This document shows positions 32,113 to 41,530 of a DNA stretch of 64,000 bases, in pieces (the stretch's first letter is position 1; every line of letters begins with the position of its first letter). The DNA comes from Typhlomys cinereus (Eukaryota > Chordata > Mammalia > Rodentia > Platacanthomyidae): the NCBI GenBank assembly GCA_023101885.1, contig JALPQD010000413.1, positions 407,650 through 471,649 on the forward strand, given 5' to 3'. The notes under the pieces are model-generated. The model worked only from the letters and a program-made list of their open reading frames with translations. It searched no databases and was not told where the DNA came from. The translations under genes were made by a program, and so were the position numbers.

Positions 32113-32702
32113 AACTCCAAGGCTGGAGAAATGTTTCAGGGGTTAAGACTCTGCTTCACAGGGCTGAAGAGGTGGCTCAGAGGTTAAGCCCCTGCCTTGC
32201 AGGCGGAAGGTCCTGAGTTCGGATCCTAGACCCCACGATCCTAGACCCCACGTATAGACGCCAGGCGGAAGCAGGGGCGGCCTGTGTTTCTGGCCCTGGT
32301 AGGGCGGACCCTGTGAATCCTGGAATTAGAGTAAACAAGGAGGAAGTGGAGGCGGTCCATGGTGGTTCCCGAATTTGTCCAGTGGTTCTACACACACACA
32401 CCAACACACATGCATACATGCACAATTGAATAAATAATAATAATAAAAAATTAAAAAAAAAAGACTCTGCTTCACAAGCAGAAGATCCTGAGTTTGGATC
32501 CCAGGTCCCACATAAAAATGTCAGGTGGAAATGGCAGCTGCCTCCCCTTCCACTCCTAATGGGCAGTCTGTAAAATCCCAGAGTGAAGCAAAAAGGAGAT
32601 AGAAGCAATCCAGGACGATACCTGAAGTCAACATTGATCCTCCACAAGGTCACATCATGCCCTCTGATATACACACACATACACACACACACACACACAC
32701 AC
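32113..32702 (+). mobile_element. older B2-like SINE, split by a younger one
   Basis: The older copy reads GGCTGGAGAAATGTTTCAGG, GGTTAAGACTCTGCTTCACA up to 32160, and resumes at 32461 with the same AAGACTCTGCTTCACA, then GAAGATCCTGAGTTTGGATC and CAGGTGGAAATGGCAGCTGC. It ends in AC repeats at 32676-32702. The young SINE 32161-32460 sits between the two parts. Confidence 0.85.
32161..32460 (+). mobile_element. younger B2-like SINE, nested, full length
   Basis: tRNA-derived head with A box TGGCTCAGAGG (32173-32183) and B box GAGTTCGGATCC (32215-32226), a GC-rich body (GCGGAAGCAGGGGCGGCC type), then an A-rich tail. Flanked by perfect 16 bp target-site duplications at 32145-32160 and 32461-32476. 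A 15 bp unit GATCCTAGACCCCAC is doubled at about 32222-32251. Confidence 0.9.
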
Positions 32703-32706
32703 ATAC

Positions 32707-32822
32707 ACTAATATATATATAAAATATATATAAATATATAAATTTTATTTTATATTATATTTTAAATCTTATTTTATAAATTTATTTAAATTATATTTTA
32801 TAAATATAAAATAAAATAAATA
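32707..32822. repeat. AT-rich repeat with inverted arms
   Basis: Almost pure A and T. The arms at 32742-32756 and 32803-32817 are 15 bp reverse complements (ATTTTATTTTATATT). It follows the AC tail of the split SINE. Confidence 0.8.
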
Positions 32823-32894
32823 GTAACATGAGTTAAAACGAAGGCTTATGCAAACTATCAGACATTAGAAGTCACAAGATGGCAGGAAAAAAAT

Positions 32895-33560
32895 CTTACA
32901 ATAAGCATATTGAGTACTCATCCCTGCTTCTCTCTATCCCCCCTCCCTTCCATCCTTCCCATCCCTTCATCAATCTATCCTACTCCTTCCCACCCTCCTG
33001 CCTGTCTGCTTCTATGGACCCCAGGGTTCCCTCTGGCTTGTCTACTGTTGTGGGGGTTTAGGCCTCTGTTCAGGCCACCCCACTGATAGGGGCATTTCCC
33101 TTCACTCATCCAGCTTTAGTCCACAAGGTTTCCACTGTATGTTCTTTTCTCTCTTGAGTTCCTCAATAGTCTATGGGGGCATGTTGGTATGTCAGTCATT
33201 ATGCAGGTCTGATAAGGACAAATCTTATTGTAGTAAGTTCCTAGATGCAGTAGCACTCCCTTGAATAGAATGTCCTGTCCAAACCTTCCCTCCTTCGGGT
33301 TCTTACAATCTCAATGCCTTCTTTCCTGCGAGGTTTCCAAAGCCTTAGGATGGGGAGAGATTAGGTTGGCCTGATTCTGGGTTAACCGTCCTCTGCATTA
33401 TGGTTGACGGTTGCTGTCCATTTCACTGCTCTTCTACTGCCTTATGCTGCACTCTGTCAGGATGTTGAGATCCTCTACCTCTGTTGTAGAAAGACTTCTA
33501 GGCTGAGTGTTAAGTGTTCTTCCAATCTATGTGTATAATAAAGCTATCTGCAGAGCAGTT
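32895..33560 (-). mobile_element. L1 3' UTR, antisense, Lx type
   Basis: It begins with GCATATTGAGTACTCATCCC and runs through CTTCTATGGACCCCAGGGTT, GGCATGTTGGTATGTCAGTC, GATTAGGTTGGCCTGATTCT to CAGAGCAGTTTGG, in parallel with 5310-5995. It lacks the last 200 bp toward the poly(A) that the other copy has. Confidence 0.8.
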
Positions 33561-33599
33561 TGGTGTACTGCATAGATGTAATTTGAACGTCTATGAAAT

Positions 33600-34235
33600 A
33601 CATTTAAAATTTCCCCACTTCTCTATCAACTCTGTTGACATATAATTGATCAATAAAAAGTATATTTAATAAATACATTGTATGTTAATACATATTGTAT
33701 ACTAAATATGTGTAATACATACAAAGTGATGCTTTAATGTAAGTACATACTGTGAAATAATTACCACAATTAAGCTAATTAACACACACAACACTTCACA
33801 TCATTATCTTTTTTATGTGGTATAAACATATAAAACTTCTCTGAGCAAATTGCAAATATCTAATATGTAATTATCATTTTTATGGTTGTTAAACTATACA
33901 TTACATCCCCCTGAGCTTATTCATCTTATACCTGAGTTTGTAGCCTTTATTCTAGTACCTTGCTATGTCCTCTTCTTGTCTAATTTTCTAATCAGTTTCT
34001 ATAGGTTCTATTATTTTCAGAAAGAATTCATATGTAAGTTTGTCTTTCTATGTCTGCCTTTTTCACTCAACATAATGATCTCCAGGTTTGCCCACATTTT
34101 TGCCAATGCCAGGATTTCTTCTTTTTGAAGGCCCCTAGTGTTGTACATGTGTTTGCTGTGTTTTCTTTATCAGGTGATCTACCTATGAACACTGGGTTGT
34201 TTGTTTATGTGATGCAGGCTGAAGTTAAACACAAG
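33600..34235 (-). mobile_element. ancient L1 3' UTR and ORF2 end, antisense
   Basis: AATTACCACAATTAAGCTAA TTAACACACA is the L1M 3' UTR in reverse. It is followed by TTTTTCACTCAACATAATGA, TGCCAATGCCAGGATTTCTT and TTCTTTATCAGGTGATC, the reversed ORF2 C-terminal region. The 80-codon plus frame here is this reversed ORF2. Confidence 0.75.
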
Positions 34236-34289
34236 AGCAAAAAGATCTCTTCAAGACAGTGATTTGATTTCCTTTGGATAGGTAGCCAG

Positions 34290-34720
34290 AAGCTGTTCTG
34301 CTGGTGTCATAGTTAGGCACAGGTATCAATTTGCAGTTGAGGGTTTGAGCTCTGGGCACATTTGCGGAGAATTAATGGTTGGGTTAAGAGCAAACTTGCA
34401 GGAGATTATCTGATTGGTGGGGAAGGCCCAGGTGGATGGGATTAGGCCCTGGAATAAAATACAGAGAGCTGGTAGAGACTGTTGGCATCCTGTGTACACT
34501 TGGCCAGACATGCTGATCTGGCAAGTAAGGCTCGTCCCTCTCTCAGCCATTTCGAGATGGTACGGCCAGTTCCCTCGGTCCTGGTGTTGGCGCATGCTCT
34601 CCTATCAAGCTGGAACAGACTGTAATCAGACTATCATAAGAAAACAAATCCCTCGTTCCCTTAAGCCATTTGATGGTGATTTGTCAGCAACCATGCAGGG
34701 GAACTGCAACAGCTGATAAA
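34290..34720 (+). mobile_element. URR1-like hAT subfamily copy
   Basis: It closely parallels 59695-60115: CCAGACATGCTGATCTGGCA AGTAAGG, GCCAGTTCCCTCGGTCCTGG and GACTATCATAAGAAAACAAA occur in both. The right part TTGATGGTGATTTGTCAGCA fits a URR1-type end. It is non-coding. Confidence 0.6.
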
Positions 34721-34937
34721 ATGCTAATTCTATTAATGATCAACTTTCTGCGGAACCGCCATATTGTTTTCCCTTATGGTTCACATGCAGTCACCCACAC
34801 ACAAAAACACTCCTGGTGTGAACAAAAACTTCCTCTAGGTTATATAACTATCAAGTAAACACAGGAAAAGATTCCCAGCATCATTGGTCATTAAGGAGGT
34901 ACAGATCAAAACCATGATGGGACACTTGCTAGAATGA

Positions 34938-35140
34938 TGTAGGGAAGGAGGAAGGAAGGGAGGGAGGAGGAAGGGAAAGGAAAGGAAAGGGAAAGGAAAG
35001 AAAAGGAAAATGAAAAGGAAAAAGGAAAAGGAAAGGAAAGGAAAGGATTAAGACAGCCAAGGAATTGAAAGGCAAGGAACAAGGAAATGGAACGTACCCA
35101 CGTACATAGTAACTTCAAAGGAAAGGAAAAGAAAAAGAAA
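34938..35140 (+). repeat. (GGAAA)n polypurine tract
   Basis: Mostly GGAAAGGAAA repeats with GGAAGGGAGG on the left. It splits the ORF2 end of the surrounding L1. Confidence 0.9.
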
Positions 35141-35511
35141 AAAGAAGAACTTATTGACTATTGGCAAGGATACAAAGAATAGGACTCTTTCAGGTTGCTG
35201 ACAGGAATATAAAATGGTACACCTGCTGTTAAATAATCCAGTGGCTACTCAAAACACTATGTATTGAAGTATCACATCATTCAGTAAATCTACTCCCAAG
35301 CGTATACCACAGAAAACTGAAGAGAGATGGTCACACACACAATGCTCATAACAGCATTATTCATCATGTTCATGGTCAAAAAGTAAAAACAAATTAGATA
35401 TTCATAGACTGGAAAATGGTTTTAAAATGTGATAAAAAGATATACCCAAGTGTAAAAAAAGATATACCCAAGTGTAAATAAAGGAGAGTGTCAATTCAAA
35501 AAAAAGTGATG

Positions 35512-35514
<3 letters not shown>

Positions 35515-35552
<38 letters not shown>
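35515..35552. repeat. (AC)n microsatellite
   Basis: About 19 uninterrupted AC units inside the old L1 3' end. Confidence 0.95.
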
Positions 35553-35554
<2 letters not shown>

Positions 35555-35890
35555 GAGCAGTCATTTGTCTTAAATAGGACTCTGATGAGTAGAACTCTGA
35601 CATAAAAGCCACATGTTGTGTGATGCTGCATTTAAGAAATGTCTAAAAAAAAATCAAAAAAAAAGTAGATTCCTGACTTCCAGGGTGAGGAGGGAGAACG
35701 TCTAATGGCAGCTCTAATGCAACAGAACCCTCTAGGCCGACAGAAGCATTCTTCCTGAAGAGTTTGGACTGATACTGATAGTGGTGCTTGTAAAACGCTG
35801 GGTTGATTGCACACCTGAATGTGGTGAATGAACTATGCATTAGTTGATTAATAGCAAGAAAAAGAAAAATGATTTAAATCAGCCATGCTA

Positions 35891-36219
35891 GAGTAAGAAA
35901 TTCAACATTGGTTTTGAAAATCTAGAGAAAATAAAATTACAGGATCCTTGTTATAAAGCAGGTTATCAAAAAGTGCAACCACAATGATGTCATGTACTGG
36001 TGTCAAACAGTGTCTTTTGCAATATTTTAATCTTTAATGTTAACTTTCTGGATTGTGTCATTTACCTGGTACGTTTTAAAGCATTTTTTTACATCTACCA
36101 TTTGCTTTGATTTGTTTTCTTTTCCCAAATAAATACTGCTTTCAGGATAAAATTTGTGTTTTCAATCATGTCACTTTCTGTTAGAAAGAACAGTAAGTTG
36201 GGCCCCATGAAGCTTGAAC
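35891..36219. other. unassigned AT-rich sequence
   Basis: No repeat family or coding frame recognised. Confidence 0.4.
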
Positions 36220-36400
36220 TTTGACATATCATTGGCCACCAGACTAGCTAAAATTTAAAAGTCTGATATCACTAAGTCAGGGAGAGGAAACAAAGATAAG
36301 GGGACACTTGAAGGACATTACTGGGGCCAGGGTGACAACTGCAGAGCACTATAAATGAGCTAACTGGTCATTAAGAGCACAAGTATCACTCTGTGTCTGG
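36220..36400 (+). mobile_element. old L1 ORF2 fragment
   Basis: AGACTAGCTAAAATTTAAAA, GTCTGATATCACTAAGTC and AGGACATTACTGGGGCCAGG follow the part of ancient L1 ORF2 just upstream of the C-terminal region. Confidence 0.55.
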
Positions 36401-36402
36401 TG

Positions 36403-36475
36403 GGAATCAGTTTCGGGAACCACGGGATTCTGAAATGCACAGATACTCCAGTCCCTTGTAAAATAGCCTGGTGTC
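36403..36475 (+). mobile_element. Tigger-like transposon end
   Basis: TGGGAATCAGTTTCGGGAAC, ACAGATACTCCAGTCCCTTG and TAAAATAGCCTGGTG follow one end of an old Tigger-type element. The SINE at 36477 cuts it off. Confidence 0.5.
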
Positions 36476-36476
36476 G

Positions 36477-36704
36477 GGGCTGGAGAGATGGCTCAAGGCT
36501 TAAGACTCTATCTCAAAAGCAGAAAGTCCTGAGTTCAGATCCCAGGTCCCATGTAAAAATAGCAGGTGGAAACGGCAGCAGCCTATATTTCCAGCCCCAG
36601 TGGGCAGAGCCTGAGAAATCCCAGATTAAAAGCAAAAAGGAGGCAGAAGCAATCCAGGATGATTACTGAAGTCACCCTTGATCCTCCACAGGGACACACA
36701 ATGG

Positions 36705-36746
<42 letters not shown>

Positions 36747-36772
36747 ACACACACACACACACACACACAGAA
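36477..36772 (+). mobile_element. older-type B2-like SINE
   Basis: GGGGCTGGAGAGATGGCTCA (A-box region), AGTCCTGAGTTCAGATCCCA (B-box region), CAGGTGGAAACGGCAGCAGC, GAAGCAATCCAGGATGATTA and a CT then AC tail at 36701-36770. It is the intact counterpart of the split older copy at 32.1-32.7 kb. Confidence 0.85.
36701..36770. repeat. (CT)n(AC)n compound microsatellite
   Basis: About 21 CT units followed by about 13 AC units; it forms the SINE tail. Confidence 0.95.
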
Positions 36773-37827
36773 TTTTTAGAAAGCTGAAGCAGGTATTTCC
36801 AAGTTCAGGCATCTATTAATACTGCACTATGTAAAAATACTTCTCAGGATTCATAGAAACTCCCTCTGACCTTTTCTGTTTGAAGCTGGATTAAGAACTT
36901 TTTTACCCGAGTGAAAGAAATATTTGAATTTTAAAAAGCAAATATCAACAAGAAGAGAAAAAATACTCAGGAGCAGGTCATGAAATGCTAAGTAAAATGA
37001 CGCACTAACAGCGTTTTTCACCCATTGGATCAGGTCTGTTGGCGTCTTCCCCTGGCACTCCCCACCAGGCCGGTCACAGTAGCCTTTAAAAGCATGGAAA
37101 CCACAGGTAGCATCCCTTGCAGAAACAGATCTACTGTGTTGTGTGTCACAATGAGACTGTCCTGAAGTTGTGCAGACATTGTGACCTAAGGGTAAACACT
37201 ATGCCAACCGTCTCTGTAGGAAAGAAAACAAGCCAACACCCAAGATGTCCAGAACTCTTTGGTCAGCTGGGATCTACTCAAGAAGCCGTGAATGCGCAGC
37301 AGATGCACACGAAGACAATGGAGGTGAGGGTCATCCCGTCCTTCAATCCAAGCGAATACAGTAAAAAAGTAATTATACCTGAACTGAAAATATCCAGCCC
37401 TTGTTTTTTCTAAGTCTTCATTCCCTAAACATCTCAGAACAGTTGCTTACACAGCATTTCAGTACATTACATAGTGAAGCAATCCAGAAACAGATTAATA
37501 GTCTACAGAGGATACATAAAAATTTTACGCAAATATTGTGCCATAATAAAAGGGACTTTGGTGTCCCTTATATTATTTTGGCTACTGGAACCAACTCCCA
37601 GAGGATACTGAGGCCACGGGTTTACCTAGAAAATATCTGTGGGTCTCTTGCTGGTGAGGGTTCATTTTGCCACAAGGATCCCAACCCAGCTTCCCTGTGC
37701 CCACAGCGTCAGAAGTTTTTCAAACGCACAGCATCTCAGAGTCTACCCGTGCCCAGGAGCATCGAGGGGCACGTCTGGGTAAAACTGAGCTCAGGGAGAA
37801 AATCAAACACAAACATACTTTTTGGAA
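36773..37827. other. unassigned sequence, no gene seen
   Basis: Frames at 37117-37413 (98 codons) and 37401-37916 (171 codons) overlap in different frames. The first has two CxxC-like pairs, but spacing and context do not support a zinc finger. The second runs into a B4 SINE. No repeat recognised in most of it. Confidence 0.4.
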
Positions 37828-38116
37828 GGGGGACAGGGGAAGTTGCACATGTGCATACAGGTGTGTGCTCGTGCGCACGCATGGAGAGGCCAGAGGGGGC
37901 ACTCTCTGCCTCATGACCTTGAGATGGGGTCTCTCATTAAGCCAGGAGCTTGTTTCCTCAGCAAGGCTGACGGCCAGTGCGATGCTGTGATCCTCCCTGC
38001 TCCTCACATACAGGCACATGCAGCCTGGCTTTTTATGTGGGTACTGGGGATCTGAACTCAGGGCCTGAAAGCTGCATGGCAAGCACTCTTACCTGCTGAG
38101 CCATCTCCCCAGGCTC
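37828..38116 (-). mobile_element. B4 SINE, antisense
   Basis: GGCCAGAGGGGGCACTCTCT, CTTGAGATGGGGTCTCTCAT, TGTGATCCTCCCTGCTCCTC, CTTTTTATGTGGGTACTGGG and ACCTGCTGAGCCATCTCCCC give the composite B4 structure in reverse. Confidence 0.85.
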
Positions 38117-38129
38117 ACCACAAGTGTAC

Positions 38130-38366
38130 ACTTCTAAATTCTGATATATTTACATTGGGTATGTATGTGAGAGGGAGAGACAAAGAAAGAGAGAGAGAGA
38201 AAGAGAGAGAACTCCAAGTGCATGCATGCAGGGTATGCATGGAGGTCAGGAAACAGTTCTCTCCTTCTACCATGTGGACTCCGAGGATCAAACTTGGGGC
38301 GCCAGATTTGCACACACCCAGATTTGCACACAGGCACCTTTACCTACTGAGTTATGTCACTGGTCC
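38130..38366 (-). mobile_element. B3 SINE, antisense
   Basis: A GA-rich tail at 38165-38212, then GTCAGGAAACAGTTCTCTCC, TACCATGTGGACTCCGAGGA and TTACCTACTGAGTTATGTCA. A 16 bp unit around CCAGATTTGCACACA is doubled at 38302-38333. Confidence 0.75.
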
Positions 38367-38381
38367 TACAAGCATACTTTT

Positions 38382-38680
38382 ACATATATATTTATATATA
38401 TATATATATTTCTTTTACATATATATATTTTTAGTGTGTATGTGTATCAGAGGGCACTGTGTGTCCCTGTGGAAGACCAAGGTGACTTCAGGAATCACCC
38501 TGAATTGCTTCTACCTCCTTCTTGCTTCACTCAGGAATTTCCCAGGCTCTGCCCACCAGGTCCAGAAGTTGCAAGGCGCCATCATTTCCACCTGGTGTTT
38601 TTACGTAGGACCTGGAATCTGAACTCAGGACCTTCTGCTTGTGAGACAGAGTCTTAACCCCTGACCTATCTCTCCAGCCC
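38382..38680 (-). mobile_element. older-type B2-like SINE with 14 bp duplications
   Basis: A (TA)n-rich tail, then AGAGGGCACTGTGTGTCCCT, GGTGACTTCAGGAATCACCC, CACCTGGTGTTTTTACGTAG, ATCTGAACTCAGGACCTTCT and CTGACCTATCTCTCCAGCCC. Flanked by perfect ACAAGCATACTTTT direct repeats at 38368-38381 and 38681-38694. Confidence 0.9.
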
Positions 38681-38694
38681 ACAAGCATACTTTT

Positions 38695-39659
38695 TCCATG
38701 CCTGACTGCTCACAATCATTTCATTCAATGCCCTACCAATCCCAGAGGGCAATGCACTCAGCTCCACGGCAGGGTGATGGCGAGCAGAGAGCATCAGCCA
38801 GACACAAGACAGTCATCGGATAGTCATCCGCGAGGTGACAGTCCCACTCCCTCACCTCTGCACTGCTAAGTTCTGGTTTTCTGTTCTTTCCAACCTGGAG
38901 CCCACACATGTTGATACCCTTGTCTTACCAGGACACCCACTGAAAGGCACCGAGGCCATCCGTAATAAAGAGCACCAGGCAGACAAGGTTGTGCTGTACG
39001 GAGATCACAAACTTGCAATCAAGATGCCTGTACCTAAAGAAAGATTTCCAGCAGGTATTTCAGAGTTGCCAAGTATGGCAACTCGCCAGTAGTTTCTAAA
39101 TTTTCTGTCATGAACTATATCACTGCCAAGATCAGGGGGGAAAAAAAACATGGTAAATAAACATTACTCTTAAGAAAAAAAGAGAGGACACCATTTAATA
39201 AGAGTTGCCCCGAAAGGAGACCCCAAAGCCCAGGTTCCATCACAAATACCTGAGGGAGTCCTTGGCCTCTTTGCATTTGCATTTTTTATTACTTGTCACT
39301 TTGAGGGCCCCAGATTGCATATGCTTTGGGCCCCACTCAACTATGATCTTGGAACAAATAGATACTAACAAGAGAGGAGAAAATGTAAACATTTCAACCA
39401 AGCTAAAGACTCACACAAGCCCAAAGGGCCACACCTATGCAACACAGACAACATTCTCTTTTAAACTGTGCTTGTCCAAGTCCTAACCTCCCATGGGATA
39501 GAACTAGTGGATGAGACCTTTGGAAGGTGATGAGGGCTAGGAAGGTCACGAGGCTGCAGCCCCATGCAGGTTGTATTGCTACAGAGCAACCCATGGTGAC
39601 TAACACACTCTGACTCGGATTACTGCAGTGGGCCACACACCAATTCCCCTGCAACGGCT
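38695..39659. other. unassigned sequence, no gene seen
   Basis: Frames of 85-93 codons (38835-39092, 39205-39486) have no domain. TCCTAACCTCCCATGGGATA at 39480 hints at an old MER-type repeat, but this is weak. Confidence 0.35.
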
Positions 39660-40210
39660 CAGGCCTTTAAGTCACTGCTGAGTTCTGGACCGCTGAGGCT
39701 TCCATGTAAGTGGTGAGCCACGGAAGAATTCGACGCATATGAATCTGCAGAGAATATTCATGCAGGATCTGTTCTGTTTTCTGGAAAATTCCAGGTTCTT
39801 TTCAAGTCCGCCCCTTTCCTCTGCAGGGAGATTTTCTTTTGAAATCCCACTTTAAACGCTTCCTTTGGTATGATGTCTTAGCCTTATGTGCTGAACCTTC
39901 CCAAAAAGCAGTTCTCTATTCACTGCCTTGTTTCAAAGACGCTCTCCCTGACCTTTAGAAATGGCAAAATAAAGAATCGCGGGGACAGCCAGGGCCACTT
40001 GCTTTGAACTACCCAGCAATAAAGGGGCCAAGGGATAAACCTGGCTGGAACACCAACCAGCTCAGGCACCTCACACACCCAGACATGGCAGAACCTTTGC
40101 CAAATGAGTCATTAGTTTGATATCAAAACAAAAAGCTGCCAAGAGCTCTGGTGCTGTATTTAAAAAGACATAGTAGAAAATAAAACAAGGTTCCATGGAA
40201 CCTAGTTTGC
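39660..40210. other. candidate conserved noncoding element
   Basis: Repeat-free and complex, with ATTCGACGCATATGAATCTG, GAATATTCATGCAGGATCTG, TTCTGGAAAATTCCAGG and AATGAGTCATTAGTTTGATA. Conservation is only inferred from appearance. Confidence 0.3.
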
Positions 40211-40639
40211 AAAACCACTGTCAACATTAGCAACAGGCACACAAAGGGAAATTGTTCCTTTTGCAGAAGCCGCATGTCTTTGCTTTGTCCATGGCGATCA
40301 CGGTACACAGGTGCTGATGTGCACTCCTGCCCTTCAGGGGAGGCTGCAGGAGAGACAACCTGTGCTGCAGCACGTGGGGTCCATGGGCCATGCTCACTGT
40401 GGAAGACCATCTTCATTCCGCCAGTAGTCACTAGGCACTTGCCACTGCCTTGGGGCATACATATCGCTCTAGTTCAAACACAAACGGCAGGGGTTGTACA
40501 GATCCTGCCTGCCTGTCCTCACTCCACAAGCTGCACTGATGTCTAAATCCGTATCCTTCGTTCACTGGACACACTATAGAGATGCACCCCTCCCAGCCAG
40601 GAGCCCCTCAAAAAGTCCACATCTGAACCTAGACAGTTT

Positions 40640-40800
40640 GGCTGTGACCAGAATTGGGAAACGTATTTATGAAGTATGTCACTGGTGCCAAGTACTATTC
40701 TAGCCCATGAGTGAGCAGAACAGAAATCCCGGCCTGTAACTAAAGGACAGAGTCTGAGTAAGTGGGTTAGGCGTGCAAGAGAGGTAAATGCTTCGGGAGA
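40640..40800 (+). mobile_element. old mammalian repeat, first part
   Basis: ACGTATTTATGAAGTATGTC, ACTGGTGCCAAGTACTATTC, GTGAGCAGAACAGAAATCCC and GGACAGAGTCTGAG resemble an old MIR-type repeat (TGCCAGGCACT, ACAAAATCCCTG). Its right part seems to resume beyond the L1 at 41330. Confidence 0.4.
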
Positions 40801-40847
40801 AACAAGGGCTGATGCGGGGGAAGGTAGAATACTTTTGTTCTATCTTG

Positions 40848-41300
40848 ATTGGTTTTTTTTTAAAAAAGAATTATAAAAGTGTATAGTATGACATTTTCCA
40901 GCGTGCCTGTTTCTAATCCACAGAACTGTTACATTCCGGATATTCAGCTTTGTTATCCAACTAGCCAACGGACCCAAACATTCTCACCTTGCAGCACTGA
41001 AACTGCATTCATGAAATAATTCCACTGACTCCCTGAAGCCTTTGCCCACTGTCATTCTGCATCCTGTCTCTGTGACTCTGACTTCCTCTGGTCCCTCAAA
41101 GAAGTGGAGCAGTCCTTTGTGACTGGACTCAGCAAAATGTCCTCTGTCTCCTGGGTCAGAACCCCCTTCCTTCTGCAGACCAATAATTCTCCATTATATG
41201 TATGTCCTTTTGTTTATTTACTGCAACATTGTCCATATATACTTGGGGTGCTTCCCCCCAGAGTGTTACAAGTACTGCTCTAACAACATGGCTGTACCCA
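40848..41300 (-). mobile_element. ancient L1 3' UTR and ORF2 end, antisense
   Basis: TATAAAAGTGTATAGTATGA, CACCTTGCAGCACTGAAACT, TCTGTGACTCTGACTTCCTC, GTGACTGGACTCAGCAAAAT and CCATTATATGTATGTCC follow an L1M 3' end in reverse into ORF2. Confidence 0.65.
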
Positions 41301-41329
41301 CGTATCATCTGCTCTAAGGAAAGACCCGT

Positions 41330-41530
41330 TTTAAAGATGGTCCGTGAGAAACTGGCATCTAAGGAAAGACGTGAAGGTGTGAGGACCCTCGAACCAAGAA
41401 AGAAGGTCAGGATTAGGAGGTGCAGGAGAGCCGTGCAAAGGCCCGAGTTGGCATAGAGAAGAACAGGAGGCTGAGAAGAGAGGCTGGGGGAAGAAGAGAG
41501 ACCTGTGGTCAGAGTGAGGCAGGTCACACA
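41330..41530 (+). mobile_element. old mammalian repeat, second part
   Basis: GAGGACCCTCGAACCAAGAA, GTGCAAAGGCCCGAGTTGGC and AGAGTGAGGCAGGTCACACA fit the second half of the same kind of repeat (GTGCAAAGGCCCTGAGG). The L1 would then be an insertion within it. Confidence 0.4.

Larger units (their letters stand above)
34830..35890 (+). mobile_element. ancient L1 ORF2 end and 3' UTR
   Basis: CATCATTGGTCATTAAGGAG, then after a purine tract ATAACAGCATTATTCATCAT, CATGTTGTGTGATGCTGCAT TTAAG, GTAGATTCCTGACTTCCAGG and TGAATGTGGTGAATG give the end of ORF2 and the 3' UTR. A 22 bp unit around GATATACCCAAGTG is doubled at 35435-35478. An AC repeat lies at 35515-35552. Confidence 0.75.

Noticed and set aside
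32161..32240. Possible functional tRNA gene
   Set aside because: A and B boxes are present, but the rest cannot fold as a tRNA and the unit is the head of a SINE.
32177..32704. 175-codon frame, minus strand
   Set aside because: It lies wholly in two nested SINEs and their AC tail.
37117..37413. Possible zinc-finger-like CxxC pairs in a 98-codon frame
   Set aside because: Spacing does not match a known finger class and there is no flanking exon structure.
37401..37916. 171-codon frame, plus strand
   Set aside because: No domain; its 3' part is a reversed B4 SINE, and an overlapping frame is also open.
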